DNA from: Piromyces finnis | Taxonomy: Eukaryota > Neocallimastigomycota > Neocallimastigomycetes > Neocallimastigales > Neocallimastigaceae | Length of the DNA stretch: 64,000 nucleotides | Direction of reading: 5' to 3' | Assembly (NCBI GenBank): GCA_002104945.1 | Contig: MCFH01000009.1 | Location: 1,132,501-1,196,500 of the forward strand | Shown here: positions 38,056 through 52,036 of the stretch, in pieces | Layout of the letters: every line of letters starts with the position of its first letter | How positions within the stretch are numbered: the first letter of the stretch is position 1 | Notes under the pieces: generated by a model | Databases searched by the model: none | The model's input: the letters and a program-made list of their open reading frames with translations, nothing else | What the model was told of the DNA's origin: nothing | Translations under genes and position numbers: made by a program

Positions 38056-40836
38056 ATGACTACTAAGCAGAATGACCAATTACTACATGAATCCATTGCT
38101 TATAGTACAGATTTAGAAGAAGATATAATAAGTCTTGATAAAGAAAATATTAAAAATATCGAAAAATATTATAATAAAGTGTATTTTAATAATAATATTT
38201 TTAAAAGGCTAACTGAAATATCATTGGATTTTCCTCTAAAATGGTATTGTCCTAATGAAAAATGTTATTATAACAAAAATAAATTTGAAATTCCTTTAAA
38301 GGAATTTTTGATTAATAATATGATATTATTTCTATGGTAATAAATATAAAAATTATTAGAAATTAAAAAATGATAGAAAGAATATTTTTTCATTATGAAG
38401 TAAGCTTGTTAATTAGTTATTTAAACAATTATTTATAAATAATTTTTATAATTTAAATGATATAAATAAAGCCCGAAATGTGAACTTAAATTATATCCTT
38501 GTCAAAATTGCTTACATTTTATGAAGTTAAATAATAATGATTCTGTTGGATATCATTGTTTAAAATGTGGGTGGTTAAATATAATTGGTATGTAATTTGA
38601 ATTATTCATAATAATTAATAATATGCATCATTAAATTTTATATGAAAAATAATAAGTAATCAGTTTCTAATTTTAAATTTATTATAACATTAAACATTTA
38701 TTGAATTTATAAAGACCAAGATTTAATAAAAATTTTAAAGATAAAGTCAAATTCATTATTTAATATAGAACAGGCAGTATGTATTTTAATAAATAATTAT
38801 ATTTTATTTATTAAAGGCTTAAAATGTATGAAAATCTTTATTAAATGGATTAAATACTCAACAATTTTACATATATAAAGGTTACTGTTCAATGTATTAT
38901 TTCTGGGGGAAAATACTATAAATTGGTGATAGAGAACTTTTACAATTCTTTTATTAAAAATCTAAAGCATAATAATAGTTGTCATAATGAAAATAATAAT
39001 AATTTATTTGAGGAATATGATTTGAATCAAAAAAAATTAAAAATAGGTAATAACAGTGTATTATCAAAAGAGATAGAAAAATCTAATGGCATTAATTACA
39101 ATTCTAATTTAAAAAATTCAGAAGTAAGTCAAGTAGTTGATAATAATACTGTAACTTCTGAAAACAAAGAAAAAATAGATAAACCAAATAAATGTTCAAA
39201 TAATGATAAATGCTATATAATAAAAAACAAAAAAGGAAAGGAAAGGAGAAAATATGATAAAGAAAATTTAAAAGAAATTTATAGCAAGAATAATAAAAAT
39301 AAGAATATTCAAAATATAGTAAAAAAAAAAAAAGATATTGATATTGATAATGAATATCAGAATTGTTATGATTTAATTAAAAATAGTAAAGAGAAAATGA
39401 TAAATAATAAAAAAGAAAAAGAATATTTAGAAGTAATAACTAATAAAAATGAAAACTATGATCCAAATCAAAATGGTAATTAATTAATTAATATTATAAT
39501 ATTATAATATTATTTATTTTATTTAAAACAATAATAATAATAATAATACTTTTTATATAAATTGTTCTTATATTTAAAAAAAAAAAAGAAAACAAGAACA
39601 AAAGGAAAAGGAAAAGGAAAAGAAGAACAAATAATAAAATAATATTATCGAAATTTAGATCCGAATTTATTAATGATAATAATAGTGAAAATAAATTTAA
39701 AAAATCATTGATTCTATATACCATAAAAATTTTGCAAACCCCTGAAATAATATTTACCACAGTGGAAGAATTACAAAAATATAGACTTTTAAATATTTAT
39801 GATAATTTATCCTTAATTCAGAATAAATTATATATATATAATGATTTAAATATTGACATTGATGCAAGAATGGTAAGTATTAAAAGTACATAAATATATT
39901 TTAAATAATTTTTTTATTCACTATTTATTTTATTATATAAAAATATTATTATAAGACTATTAATAAAGCAATGAATATCATTAATAATCAAAAAGATGAG
40001 TTAAATTATATTAAAAGTAATCTTAAAGCTAGAAGCATACTTGAGAATTTTCCTACTTTAAATAAAATAGAATACCTAACATATGGAATTAATGAATCAC
40101 ATTCTGCTTTAATAAAATGTTTATTAAGTTCTTTGGAATATATTAATGTAATCATTAATCAATTAATAAATAATATTTACAATTATAATAATGAATCAAT
40201 TGACTGTTCAATAAATTGGATGGACACAAAACGATTAATATCTACAGAGTAAGTTTAATTAAAAATAGTTAATAAATAAATCAAATAATAACTTTCTAAT
40301 AATACAAAATATTATAAATAATTAAAGGGAAATTAAAGATATATTACAAAAATATTATACTAGTAATGATGAAGTTATTGAATATTCAAAAAATTACACA
40401 TCATCAATATCATCATATATTGATAATTCTAAAAATAGTTCATTATCATACATTGATTATTCAAAGACTATATCATCCACTGGAAGCATATTTGATATTT
40501 TTAGTGGTAACTATTTGATAATATTTAATAATGTTTATTTAAATAAAATAATAAAAAAACAACCCTTTTTTAATATTCAAATAATATATAAACTATATAG
40601 AAAGCTTTTGTTTTAACGATGATAAAAGAGGAAAAGATAAATTAAATGATAACTTATTAAATAATTCAAAATATAATTCATCAGAAAAATCATCTATTTA
40701 TTCGTCTAATTCATCTGATATGTTTTTTTCTAGTCAAAATCCAATAACAGATTATAATAAAAATATTATTAATATTAAGTTATTTCATCAACTACAGCAA
40801 CTTTATAGTATAATTTGCCAATATATATTTTTTTAA
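38056..40836 (+). CDS. Unrecognised protein with four Cys pairs and a basic segment
   Basis: Eight exons (38056-38336, 38472-38587, 38715-38776, 38881-39475, 39589-39872, 39956-40248, 40328-40506, 40601-40836) join in phase to 681 residues. The N-terminal part has four cysteine pairs: CPNEKC, CPKC, CQNC and CLKCGW, which probably bind two zinc ions in an interleaved arrangement. A short hydrophobic stretch (VTVQCIISGGKYYKLVIENF) follows, then a long Asn/Lys-rich disordered segment, a strongly basic NKNKRKRKRKRRTNNK that looks like a nuclear localisation signal, a helical segment at about residues 375-480, and a Ser-rich C-terminus. I do not recognise the family. A weak resemblance of LYPCQNCLHF...CLKCGW to zinc ribbons of DNA-metabolism proteins is not enough for a name. 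The intact phase across seven introns supports a real gene. Confidence 0.75.
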
Positions 40837-40912
40837 ATATTTAAAATTCTATCTTAAATATTAATTATCTGTATATATTTATTGACATTTTTATTATCAT
40901 TAATACTACTAT

Positions 40913-40979
<67 letters not shown>

Positions 40980-41898
40980 TTTTTGATACAATAAAATAAA
41001 AAAACACTATGATCAAAAAAATATTTATAAAATATCAATAAAAATTCATTATTATGAAACATAAAACTATAATAAATAATTTTTTTATCGAAAAATAAAA
41101 TATTTAAATTAATTTAAATTAAGAATTAATAATTATTTTTAATTTAATATATATATTGCTGTAGTTATATTTGCATTAAATAGTTTATTAATAATATTTT
41201 AATCCATAACACTTGTTATAAACATTTAGGTCGCAATATATATATGATTTCTGTTATGATACTTTTTTTTTTTTTAAAATTTTCAGAATATGGAACTTTC
41301 TCATCATGTCAATAACTTTATGGATGTTTCAAGGACAATTCTCAACGATTTTAGCTTTTCTAATTAATATTAATATATTAACACATAATAATTATATTTA
41401 TTTAATGCAACCATGGATTAATATAATATAATTTGAACATTTAATATTAAAGGTTAATACATTTAAAACTTAATTGAATATAATTTTAACCCTTTATCAA
41501 AATTAATTTTAGTAAACTTTAAACCATTTTTCTGTAAAACTTTTATAAAAAAATTGTATTATATTAATAGCTCAAAATATAAAAATAATTTTAAAAGATG
41601 ATATTATTTCATTTTATTTTCTTTTTATTTAATTAATTAAAGTTATGTGGAATGAAAATCATATCATTTACTATATATCAGAAATAAATTTACCTTTATT
41701 TATTTATAAAATTATTTGGGATTTGGGTTTTATAATCTTATACATAAATATTATTTTGGAATGTATTTTATTTTCATACTATTTTTTAATACTTAAAAGT
41801 TAATTTATATTAGAATAAAAGAACTTAAACTATAATAATAATTAATATATAAAGAAGAAGTTATGGTCATTTAAAGTTTTTAATTTTTCATATAAATT

Positions 41899-41934
<36 letters not shown>

Positions 41935-43297
41935 TATTTTATTTATATTTTTTTTTTCATTATATGTTTTTAATTAAAATATTTTGATAGTTATTTAAGT
42001 AACTGCTTTTTTTTTTTTTTAAATAAGGCTCATTTATAGAAAATCCATAATATTATAAAATAGCATACAATTATCAGTCATTTAGATATAAAAGTTTCAA
42101 TATCAAATATTTAGTATAAAATGGCTTAAAATGCATTTTCAACAAACAATAGTAGAGTCAAGATTTTACAAACTTTTATTATTATAATTATTCAAATATA
42201 TTAGAGAAATTTACTCTAAATTTAATAAAACAAAGTAAAATAAAAATATATAAATAGATTATATAGAGTTTACTAATTAGTCTTTAAAAATAATTTCTCT
42301 ATTTATAATTGATATTTTAATTTTAATTTGAAATTAATAAATAATAACAATAATAAAGTAATAATTTTTTAATATAATAATGTAAAAATTTAATATAATA
42401 ATTTAACAATTATATTATTTAATAATGTAGTGAAGTAATAAATTGGGTTTTCCAAAAATTTAACAACATTATTCATTTTTGTAAAGTTCAATTTAAAGAT
42501 AAAATAACTTTAAATACAAAATTCATTGTATATTAAATAATAATAAACTAAAAATAACAATAAAATATATTTATTAGATTAACAATAATAAAATTATTAT
42601 TATGAATAAGGATAACCTAATGTATAAGCTATTATTATTATATATATATATTTGCATTGCTATAATCTATTAATTCAAAGAGTTTAAAATATAAAATAAA
42701 TATCTTATTGAAATAATTATTAATTATTATAAAACAAAAGTTGTTAACTTCTGGTGAATATTTTAATTTAATTTTTTTTTTTTTTTTTTTTTTTTTGGAA
42801 AAGAAGTGTTTTTGGTTTTAATGATTCATAATTGATACATTAAAATCATTTTCTAAATTTTCAATTAATTATTCTCAACAACAACAACAAAAAAAAACAA
42901 CTTTAAATCTTAATATCTCATGAACCAGACGAGATACTGAACTCATTTTAATATATGTTACTTATTATGAGAGTAGTTATCTAATGATCGTGATTTCATC
43001 AAGAAATGATGATTAAAAAACGAGATATGAAAGCTTATTTTTAGTGAGTTATGAAAAGATAAAAAATATTTGTTATTTTAAATCTTTTTATATTTTTAAC
43101 ATTATAACTTTTATTTATTTTTTTAAATAAAAGTTTTAAAAATTCAATAATTATTAATATTAATATAATAATAAAATGATTTAACCATTTAAAATAATAA
43201 AGAAATTGTATATAATAATTAAATTATACAAATAATTTTTTAAATAAAAAAAAAAATTAAATATATTAATAAAAAATATATTTATCTATAATATAGA

Positions 43298-43357
<60 letters not shown>

Positions 43358-43713
43358 ATATGGTTATCCAATTAATAATTTAAATAAATATTTTACTTAA
43401 ATTACTAAACTAACAAAAACTTTAGATGCAAATAACTAATATTTTATTAATATGTTCTTTTAATGTTTAATAAAAAAAAAAAGTAATTTTAAAGTATAAT
43501 TATATATATGAAATTTATTAGAATATTTATTATTTTATTTTTAATATTAAACTTTTTTTTTTTTTTTTTTTTTTTTTTGGAAAAAATAAGTTAATATATA
43601 TAGGGGTAAAATAAATAATGTGAATTATTTATAAATATATATATATATAAATACAAAATAAATTATTAGGTAATAATGAATTATTTTTTTTTTTTTTTTT
43701 GTAACTATTATAT
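40837..43713. other. 2.9-kb repeat-rich spacer, no gene seen
   Basis: Lies between two convergent genes. It holds (TTTA)n at 40912-40981, (AAT)n at about 41901-41932, (AAAT)n at about 43297-43355, and poly(T) runs at 42772-42796 and 43553-43578, each followed by GGAAAA. A less AT-rich, structured patch at 42903-43050 is discussed separately. No exon with family motifs was found. Confidence 0.6.
40912..40981. repeat. (TTTA)n tetranucleotide array
   Basis: About 17 uninterrupted TTTA units downstream of the orphan gene. Similar arrays are at 14714-14772 and, in the other orientation, at about 43297-43355. Confidence 0.9.
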
Positions 43714-46700
43714 TTAAACTTGAATGGTTCTCAAATTTCTACAAATTTCTTCTAATCTTCTTTTTCCTTTTGGAGTGTCATTTATAATTTGTTTAACTAA
43801 TTCGTATCTAAAGAATATATTTTTATAAGACCATTAAAACATTTAATATTACATTTTTTTAAGTTTAATAAAATAAAATATTTTTAACCTACTTAACACT
43901 TCCATATTTATAAATAAATCTCCAATTTAACTTTCCATATGGATAAGCACAATTACTATTGATATAAATATCAATAAAATATCTATACTTTTGTTTTCCA
44001 TCAAAAAATACTATTCTTACAATAGTTGTGTTGCTTTGCATTGACAATAACATTTCTTTAGATTCGATATCTTTTGAATCCGCAATGTAAATTTCAACTA
44101 TATTTGTTTTTTGAACTAATTCAATGTCTTGGAATAATTTTGTTAACTTATTCCAGTAATATGCTACCTCATCTAAAGTCTATTAACAATTTATTTAGGA
44201 AAATTTAGTTTTTCATTTTTATTATTAATATTTATATTACAATCATTAAATAGTCACCTTTCTTATATTTTTATCATTTTTACAAACAGAAATTTTATTT
44301 TGAATTCCTTTTATAACTGGTTTAAACTGGTAATAAATAGAAGGAAAATTTTAAAAAGTCATTATCATATGTTTATTATTTTAAGATAGTTACTATTTAT
44401 ATATTTTTCTATATATACCTTTTCAATATCTATTCTATATTTTGATTTTTTCATGTTTATGAAATCAATATCAACATCATATATAAGATTTGATTGATTT
44501 CTACGGTTAAATGAAACTAGTATAATATCATCATATATATACGAAATTAAATCTGGAGAAAGATTATTAATATTCCAGTTTGAAACATTTACAACTAGAT
44601 TATGTTCCTCTATTAAATATAAAAAATATATTAATTTTTTTTTCTTTATTATAGGAAAAATAATTTATATATATATTATTATACTTTTGCATTTTTGAAG
44701 AGTTTCTTTAGTATATATAGATGATTCTAATTGCTTTATTCTTTCTTCATATTGTTCAATTACCTAGAAATATAAAAGAAAAAGCATTTTTTAAAAATCT
44801 ATTTTTTACAATAGTAAATCTTTTATCAGGCTAAATTAATTCTTACATTTTTTAATTGATCAATTGTATTTTTTAATTCATCAACTTTTTTTATTGAAAC
44901 TTCTTTTTCTTTTTCATAGGACATTATTTCTGTTTTCAGTTTTAAAATAATTTGCCTAATCATTATTGGTATGAAAAATACAAAATTATATTTTATTTTA
45001 GAGTTATTTTATGATACTAGTATTAAATTTTCAAAAATCTCATATATATGATAAATATACTTTTGTTCATGAATTTTTTTTTCTAGTAATGCCATTCTTT
45101 CTTCAAAAGATTCTGAAAATACTTCTTGACTATTAATAATTAAAATTAATTTATAATTTACATTTTTATTATTATATTTTATAATTAAATAATTAATAAA
45201 TTTTTTTTAATTTGAATAATTAATATTATAATATCCACCTTTTATTAAGATTAATTGTTTCCATTAACTGATTATAATATATTTTCATTGAAGGAACATA
45301 TTTTGTTATTTCACTAGAGAATTCATTAATCTTTTCCATATCCTAATATAGATATATAATAATAATAATCTAATTAGAAAATAGTTATATATTTCACTAT
45401 TATTATTATAATTATTCTTTTTTTTCTTAAAAAAAACTTTTATTAATATAATTACCATTTTGAATAAATCAATGGATTTTTTATATTTTTTTATTATTCC
45501 ATTACTCATTGAAGTTCTCCATCTATACCAAGCTTGTTTTGCCTTTAATCTACTATATTCTTGTGTAGTCTTGAACTTTTTCTACATTTTTTTTTTAATT
45601 GAAATAATTATTTATTACTGTTATTATATAATAAAATGATAAATATATATTTATCCTATACATACTTGTAAATTCTTTCTTTTGTCATCAATTGCCTTAT
45701 TATACTCTTGAAAAGCTACTGGTAAATTATTAGAATATTCTTTTTCATAGTTATCTAAGGCATTCTTACACTCTTCTATAGATTTTTGAATATCATTGCA
45801 TTCCTGTAAAATAAAATTATTTTTATAAATTTTACAAATTAATTATTAAATAAAAATATATTTTAAAGTATAATAAAATTTTACATATTGTAATCCTTCC
45901 AATTCTTGAACGTAGACAGATAAAGATTTTAATTTTTCAATTTCAGAAAATTGATCTTTTAATTTATTATATATATTAAAGAAAAAAAAAAAAAGATTTA
46001 GTCATTTTCTAATAAAATATAGTATTTTAAGATACTTTATAAATTATTATTAAAAATACCATTATTAATTTCCAAATTTCCAAACTTTCTTTCTGGTTTT
46101 TTATTAAAGTCATCTTTGAATTGAATTCCAATAAGTTGTAAATATCTTGATAAAGTTACTGTCTTTTCTTCAGGTAATATCTAAATAAAAATTAAATTAA
46201 TATACATTACATTACATAATAAAACTTTATACAAATATACCCATACATCTTCTGATAACGATATATCTCCTCCCATTATTGACAATTCTTCATTTAGTAA
46301 ATCTTCTTCTTTGATATAAATATTTAATTAAAATTATGATTAATTAGCTAAACCATTAAAATCTCGTTATACTAAATTTACTTACCATTTCCTAATTCTT
46401 TATTATTAAGTTTAAATATAATATATATTTAAAATTTAATTAAAATTTATTAATAAAAAAATATAATTGAATTTATTATAAACTTACCTTCATTACCCAA
46501 TAAAATTGTTGGTGATTCTACTTCTTGGGTATTTGTAATATTTGCTACGGATGAAATATTGAGAGGCTTATTTAAAGATATACTATTATATGAATTAATA
46601 CTGTCATTTAGTAAATCTTGTTGTCTTTTTCTTTCTCTTAATGATCTTGGTGTTTGAATAATTTCGTTGAATATAGAATAAGATCTAGATTGTCTTTTAT

Positions 46701-49700
46701 TTGAAGGAGTTGCTCTTGTTGGTAAAATTGAATAACGTTCTATATTTATTTATTTATTTATTTTATTTATTAAAATATATATTTTTTTATTAATATTCAT
46801 TATTTCAGTTTTTAAATATTTTTTAAAAAAAGATATTTATAGCTTACTATGTGGAGACACTGTTGGTAAAACATCAATAGTACTTGAAAGTCTTATTGAA
46901 TTGTTTCTTTCTATATCACGTTCATCTAAAGTATGATTTTGAAATAAATCGTCATTCTCTTTCTTACTTAAATTTTTAGGAAGAATATTTGATATTCTAG
47001 TACTATTTGTTCTAAATTCATTAATTGTATTAATATTATTTTCTTTTTGATCATTATTTATTTGATTGTTTCTATTCATTTTATTTAATAAAGAATTCTT
47101 AATCGGGGTAAGGATATTAATATATTCATTAATTACAGAATTCTGGCTTTCATTTCTTATAAGCATTAAGTCTTGACTTTTAACTAATGAATTATCATTT
47201 TCAGATTGTAAATTTTTTGGTTTCGGTCTTGCAAATTGATCTTTATCTTTTTCATTATTATTATTAGAATTCTCAATATCATTGTCAGAAAATTCATCTA
47301 TATTTTTTTTATTTGAAATCTTATTAATTGTAGAGTTTGAATTCTTATATTGATTATTACTTTCTTTATTAATAGTAACTTTATTTGTAGATAAAATCGA
47401 GCCAACACCGACAGTAATATCCATAGTTTGCTCCTCGTTGTCATCCTCATTTATATTATTTTTAATTTTACTAATGTTATCGCCTTCGTCATTATATGGA
47501 CCCATACTACTTATTCTGCGTAACGCTGCAAGTTTACTATTTAAAAATTCTGATTGTTGTTTGTATCTATTTTTTAGTAAATTATCAGTTATTGAATCAT
47601 CATTCTTATTCAAATTTTCAATATCACTTATATTATCTTTTAATATAAAATTAGCTGAATTTTCTATTTTCTTTTTTCTATCTTTACCATACGATGACAT
47701 AAAGTTATAACTTTCATCTTCATTTTCATATTCTTTATAAATATTTTCATAGTTATTAAGTTTTTCTAGTTTTTTATAATTTTCCTTTTCTAGTTGTTTA
47801 TCAATATCTTTGCTATTTATATTATTTATATTATCAGTTTCATTTGTCATGATATTATGTGAAATTTCTTTATTTTGTAATAATAAATCAATTTTACTTA
47901 TTTTATTTTTTGTTTCTTTGCTACTATTGCTTTCATTTTCACTTTGTTGACTTAATACATAGTCACTCTGAGTTCCATTTAATGAACCTTCTGGACTATC
48001 AGGAATTCTATCAGCAATATCTTTTATTAATTTATTATAATCATCATAAGTATCATTTAGTTGATCATCTGTTGTTAATGTGCTCAAATTTGATTGTTGA
48101 CTACTAAAGAAAAACAATCTACTGTCTTTTCTAGAATTTTCCGGGTTTTTATTTGCAAAGAATTCCATTAGATATTTTGTATTATTTTCATTATCTGACT
48201 TATTTTCATCTGAATTATCATTAGATGCATTACTTTTATTTTTAGTAATTAATTGTGATGTTTGTTTCTTGCTTAATTCCTGTTGTTTATCATTTTCTTT
48301 TATTGTTTCAAACAATAATTTGTTTTCCCTATTGTTAATAACCTTTTCATCATTATTACGAAGTATATCCTTTAAATCCTGATTTTTTGAAAATAATTTT
48401 TTATTTGTTAAATCATCTTCCTTTTCTGTTAATTCATTTAATTCGAAGTTTTTTTCATTTGATTTAGGTTTATCTTTACTAGATGTTATATTAATTGGTT
48501 TTTTCATTGAAAGAGATATATCAATATCCATAACTTCTGTATGTAAAGTTTCATCATTCATTGGTATATTGTTAATATTAATTGAATTTGATTGAGTATT
48601 ATCATAACGATTTTCTTTAAATATTTTAAATTCTATATCTTTTTTACTACTAAGATTATCTATATTTATAGTATTGCTATTAGCTTTATTAATAAATTGA
48701 TTAGCAATACTTATATTATTACTATAATTTTTTTGAATACTTTCATCTTCATTAATTGAGTTTGTAAATGGTTGTGTTAGTTCCATTGTAGCTGTGAATT
48801 CTTCTTCAGAATTATTATAAAATTCATCATTAATATTATTATTACCATCAATATTATTGTTATCAATATTATTACTATCAATATTATTACTATCAGCATT
48901 ATTACTATCAACATTATTATCATTATCATTATTATAATTATTATTAATATTATTGTTACTACTATAATCATCATTATTGTTGTTGTTTAGATTATTATTA
49001 TTATTATTATTTGGAAGATCATCAAAACCTTGATTTGATAATATTTCATTATCCATTTTTTCTTCTAATTCTATACCCCCAACTGATTTTTGATTATTTA
49101 TATTATAATTTTCATTATTTGACCCAACAATAATTCCTGATATATCTCCTTTACTATCACTTTCATTTGTATTTTCATTCTCGTTATCAATTTCATTAAT
49201 ATTATTAATTATCTCGTCATTATTATAATGATTTTTATCTTTATCTTCGTTTTTATTTTCTTTTTTATTATTTGTATTAATAATATTATTAATAGTATTA
49301 TTAATATCAGTATCAGCATTGATATCGAAATTAGAATCAAATTTTTCAAAATCTCCTTTGTCTTTATCGGTTATTTTTGGTGTAATAATATTACTGAAAT
49401 CATCTTTTTCTTTAAACTTATCATTAAATGATTTTGAAGAAAATGAATTATTAATCGAGTCCGTTTTTTCATTTTTTGATGCTATTCTATCCATAATTTC
49501 AGTAATAACTTCTTCTCTATTTTCATTATCTAATAAATGTGATTCTGAACTATATGAACTTAAATTTGAATTTTGTCTAAATTAAAACAAGTATTTTAAT
49601 ATATTGTAATATAATTTGTAGAGAGTATTATTTTAAAATATTTACCTATCACTATCTGAATCAAAATGAATTACTCCATGCTTATCTATATAATTATCTT

Positions 49701-50570
49701 TATAACTATTATATTTAAAAAACAATAAATTAAAATAGTCTTCTATTGTCAAAATTTCGATGTCTTTTTAATTATTTATGATATTATATAATTTACAAAT
49801 GTTAAATAATTACTCAAACTTTGATAAGGAATTTATATTCTGTAATTTTAATGGTGAATCATTATTATCTACAAAAGGGAAATCAGGACTTTCATTTTCG
49901 TGAAAAGATAATTTTCTTATTTGAGGTGTACTGAATTTTGAGTTTTTTTCAAATACTCTATATTTAATATAATTAATTAAGATAATGCTCACTAAATATA
50001 TTTACATTTTACATTTTACTTTTTTACCTAACACGCGTTTTCGAGGCAAAACTAACTCTACGTCCAATTGACCTTCTTCTTCTTTTTTTTTCACTCCTAT
50101 TTTTATATGTATATAATTAAATGAAATAAATCAATACTTTATTTATTACATCAATATTATATTATATATGTACATCGTAATTCCAAATTCTAAATCCTCG
50201 TTCTTGAATTTTTTACATTATATTTTTTATAGATTTTATAGAAATAAAAATAAAAATTGATTAAAAAATTTTGAAAATCTTTCAATTAAAAAAATAAATT
50301 AAAATATTTATATGTAATTTATACATCTTCTGCAATCATGCTTCTACTTGGCGATTTTAGACAGCCTTTTGGCATCTATAAAATTATGTGGATTTTGAAA
50401 AAAAATATCTTTAATCAATAAGAAAAAAGTATTTATTATAGAATGATAAAAGTTAGAAATTGTATTTTATTTACTTGAGCCAAAGAAGATTTTATTCTTT
50501 TTTGAGTAAGTAATGTATCTCCAAGAGATTTCGAGCGCCTTTTTCTAATATCTTTATTGAATGAAGTCAT
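43714..50570 (-). CDS. KNL1: KNL1/Spc7/Spc105 kinetochore scaffold
   Basis: Twenty-two exons on the minus strand sum to 4968 nt (1655 residues): 50570-50475, 50375-50325, 50202-50174, 50096-50028, 49957-49814, 49705-49646, 49576-46848, 46739-46488, 46397-46386, 46308-46241, 46180-46060, 45955-45885, 45803-45666, 45581-45456, 45342-45239, 45129-45061, 44955-44847, 44763-44685, 44609-44419, 44326-44258, 44179-43893, 43807-43714. The N-terminus carries the PP1-docking pair: PKGCLKSPSRS (variant of the [S/G]ILK motif) and GRRVSFASKTRVR (RVSF). The long Asn-rich exon 7 holds MELT-like motifs, clearest in FTATMELTQPF, with MDIDISLS and TMDITVGVGSIL as weaker ones; phosphorylated MELT recruits Bub3-Bub1. 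Then comes the Spc7 region: LSRYLQLIGIQFKDDF, coiled coils, and KAKQAWYRWRTSMSNG. C-terminal RWD-like segments (NNLSPDLISYIYDDIILVSF; WNKLTKLFQDIEL) should bind the MIS12 complex. All junctions are in phase. Confidence 0.9.
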
Positions 50571-51079
50571 TTTTTTTAATATATATTGATGTAAGTATGA
50601 GATAAAAGATATATCTTATATTATTTCTGTTATTGTTCTTTGTTTTTCGTTAGTATTGTTTTATTTATCAACTATAAAGATATCTTAAAAATCTGAAATT
50701 CATAATAATGTTTGATTGCTTATTTTATAATTAAGATAATGAATCAATTTTGATTCAAAACATAATAATTTTTACATTAATATTTATTATAAAAAAAATT
50801 ATGAATTATTATTACAAAATTTTTAATTTTTGAAAGAAAAAAATATAATATATTAAGCTCATTTTTTTCCTTTCAATATTAATATAATATAAAAATTATT
50901 AAAAAAATTTTTATTTAAAAAAATAAGAATGTAATGGGCCAACTTAATATAAAAGGATAATGTAAATAATACATATTTCAATTAATTTTTTCCTATTTTA
51001 AAGCAATAAAATATGTAATCTTTTAATAAACATTCCAATAATAATAATAAACATAATAAACATAATAAACATAATAATA

Positions 51080-51172
<93 letters not shown>

Positions 51173-52036
51173 TAATAATAATAATAATAATAAATAATCA
51201 ATATAAAAATTATAAAATATGTAAATAAAGGTATAATAATAATAATAATAATAATAAATAATCAATATAAAAATTATAAAATATGTAAATAAAGGTATAA
51301 TAATAATAATAATAATAATAAATAATCAATATAAAAATTATAAAATATGTAAATAAAGGTATAATAATAAAACTATCTAATAAACGTAGTTTGTTTTTGA
51401 CACAATTTAAAAAATATCCACGTTTTTTAATTAATTTAAATTAATACATAAATATATTATAATATTCATATAATATATTGCATAATATATTGATTTAATT
51501 AATTTAATGGACAATAAAGATTTTGGAAAAAAAATAATTTCTTATTTTTTTCAAATAAAAATACCTTTTGCTATAACCAATTATAAAAAGAAAATAATAT
51601 ATCATTAATTACATCCATAGATTTATATAATAGCTTTAATTACAATAAACAATTATATTTAAATAAATATTTTATATAATAAAATTTTAAAGAATTTATG
51701 CCTAATATTATAATATTTAAATTTAAAGTTTGGCAAAAAAAAAAGGCATAAAAAAATAAATTATAATAGTATAATAGAAAAAAATATATATTTAAAAAAA
51801 AGTATTGATAGAATTATTGTAATATTTTTTATTTATTTTTATTTATAAATATTACAATATATATTTATTTTGTCAAAATTTTATTTTGTTTTATTTAATT
51901 CTCAATAAAAATAATACGTACAATATAATATAATATAATATAAAAGAAAAGGTTAAGCAATTTTGTATTATTTCTTATTATAAAAATATAGATTAAATTA
52001 TAATCATTTTATTTTATGAAATAGAAAGATTATTAA
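50571..52036. promoter_or_regulatory. Divergent spacer, KNL1 and BRCA2
   Basis: The start codons of KNL1 (-) and BRCA2 (+) are 1.47 kb apart and transcription diverges, so both promoters lie here. The middle is an (AAT)n array plus a triplicated 64-bp unit (listed separately). No ACGCGT-type cell-cycle box was found in the spacer. Confidence 0.5.
51076..51384. repeat. (AAT)n array followed by a 64-bp unit in three copies
   Basis: About 38 AAT units (51076-51192) are followed by three near-identical 64-bp units starting at 51193, 51257 and 51321. Each joins a unique half (AATAATCAATATAAAAATTA... to AAAGGTAT) to a short AAT run. Open frames across it are repeat artefacts. Confidence 0.88.

Noticed and set aside
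38220-38590. Assignment of the four-Cys-pair module to the DNA polymerase alpha zinc domain
   Set aside because: Some residues look alike, but the order and spacing of cysteines and flanking helices do not match, and no polymerase domain is present.
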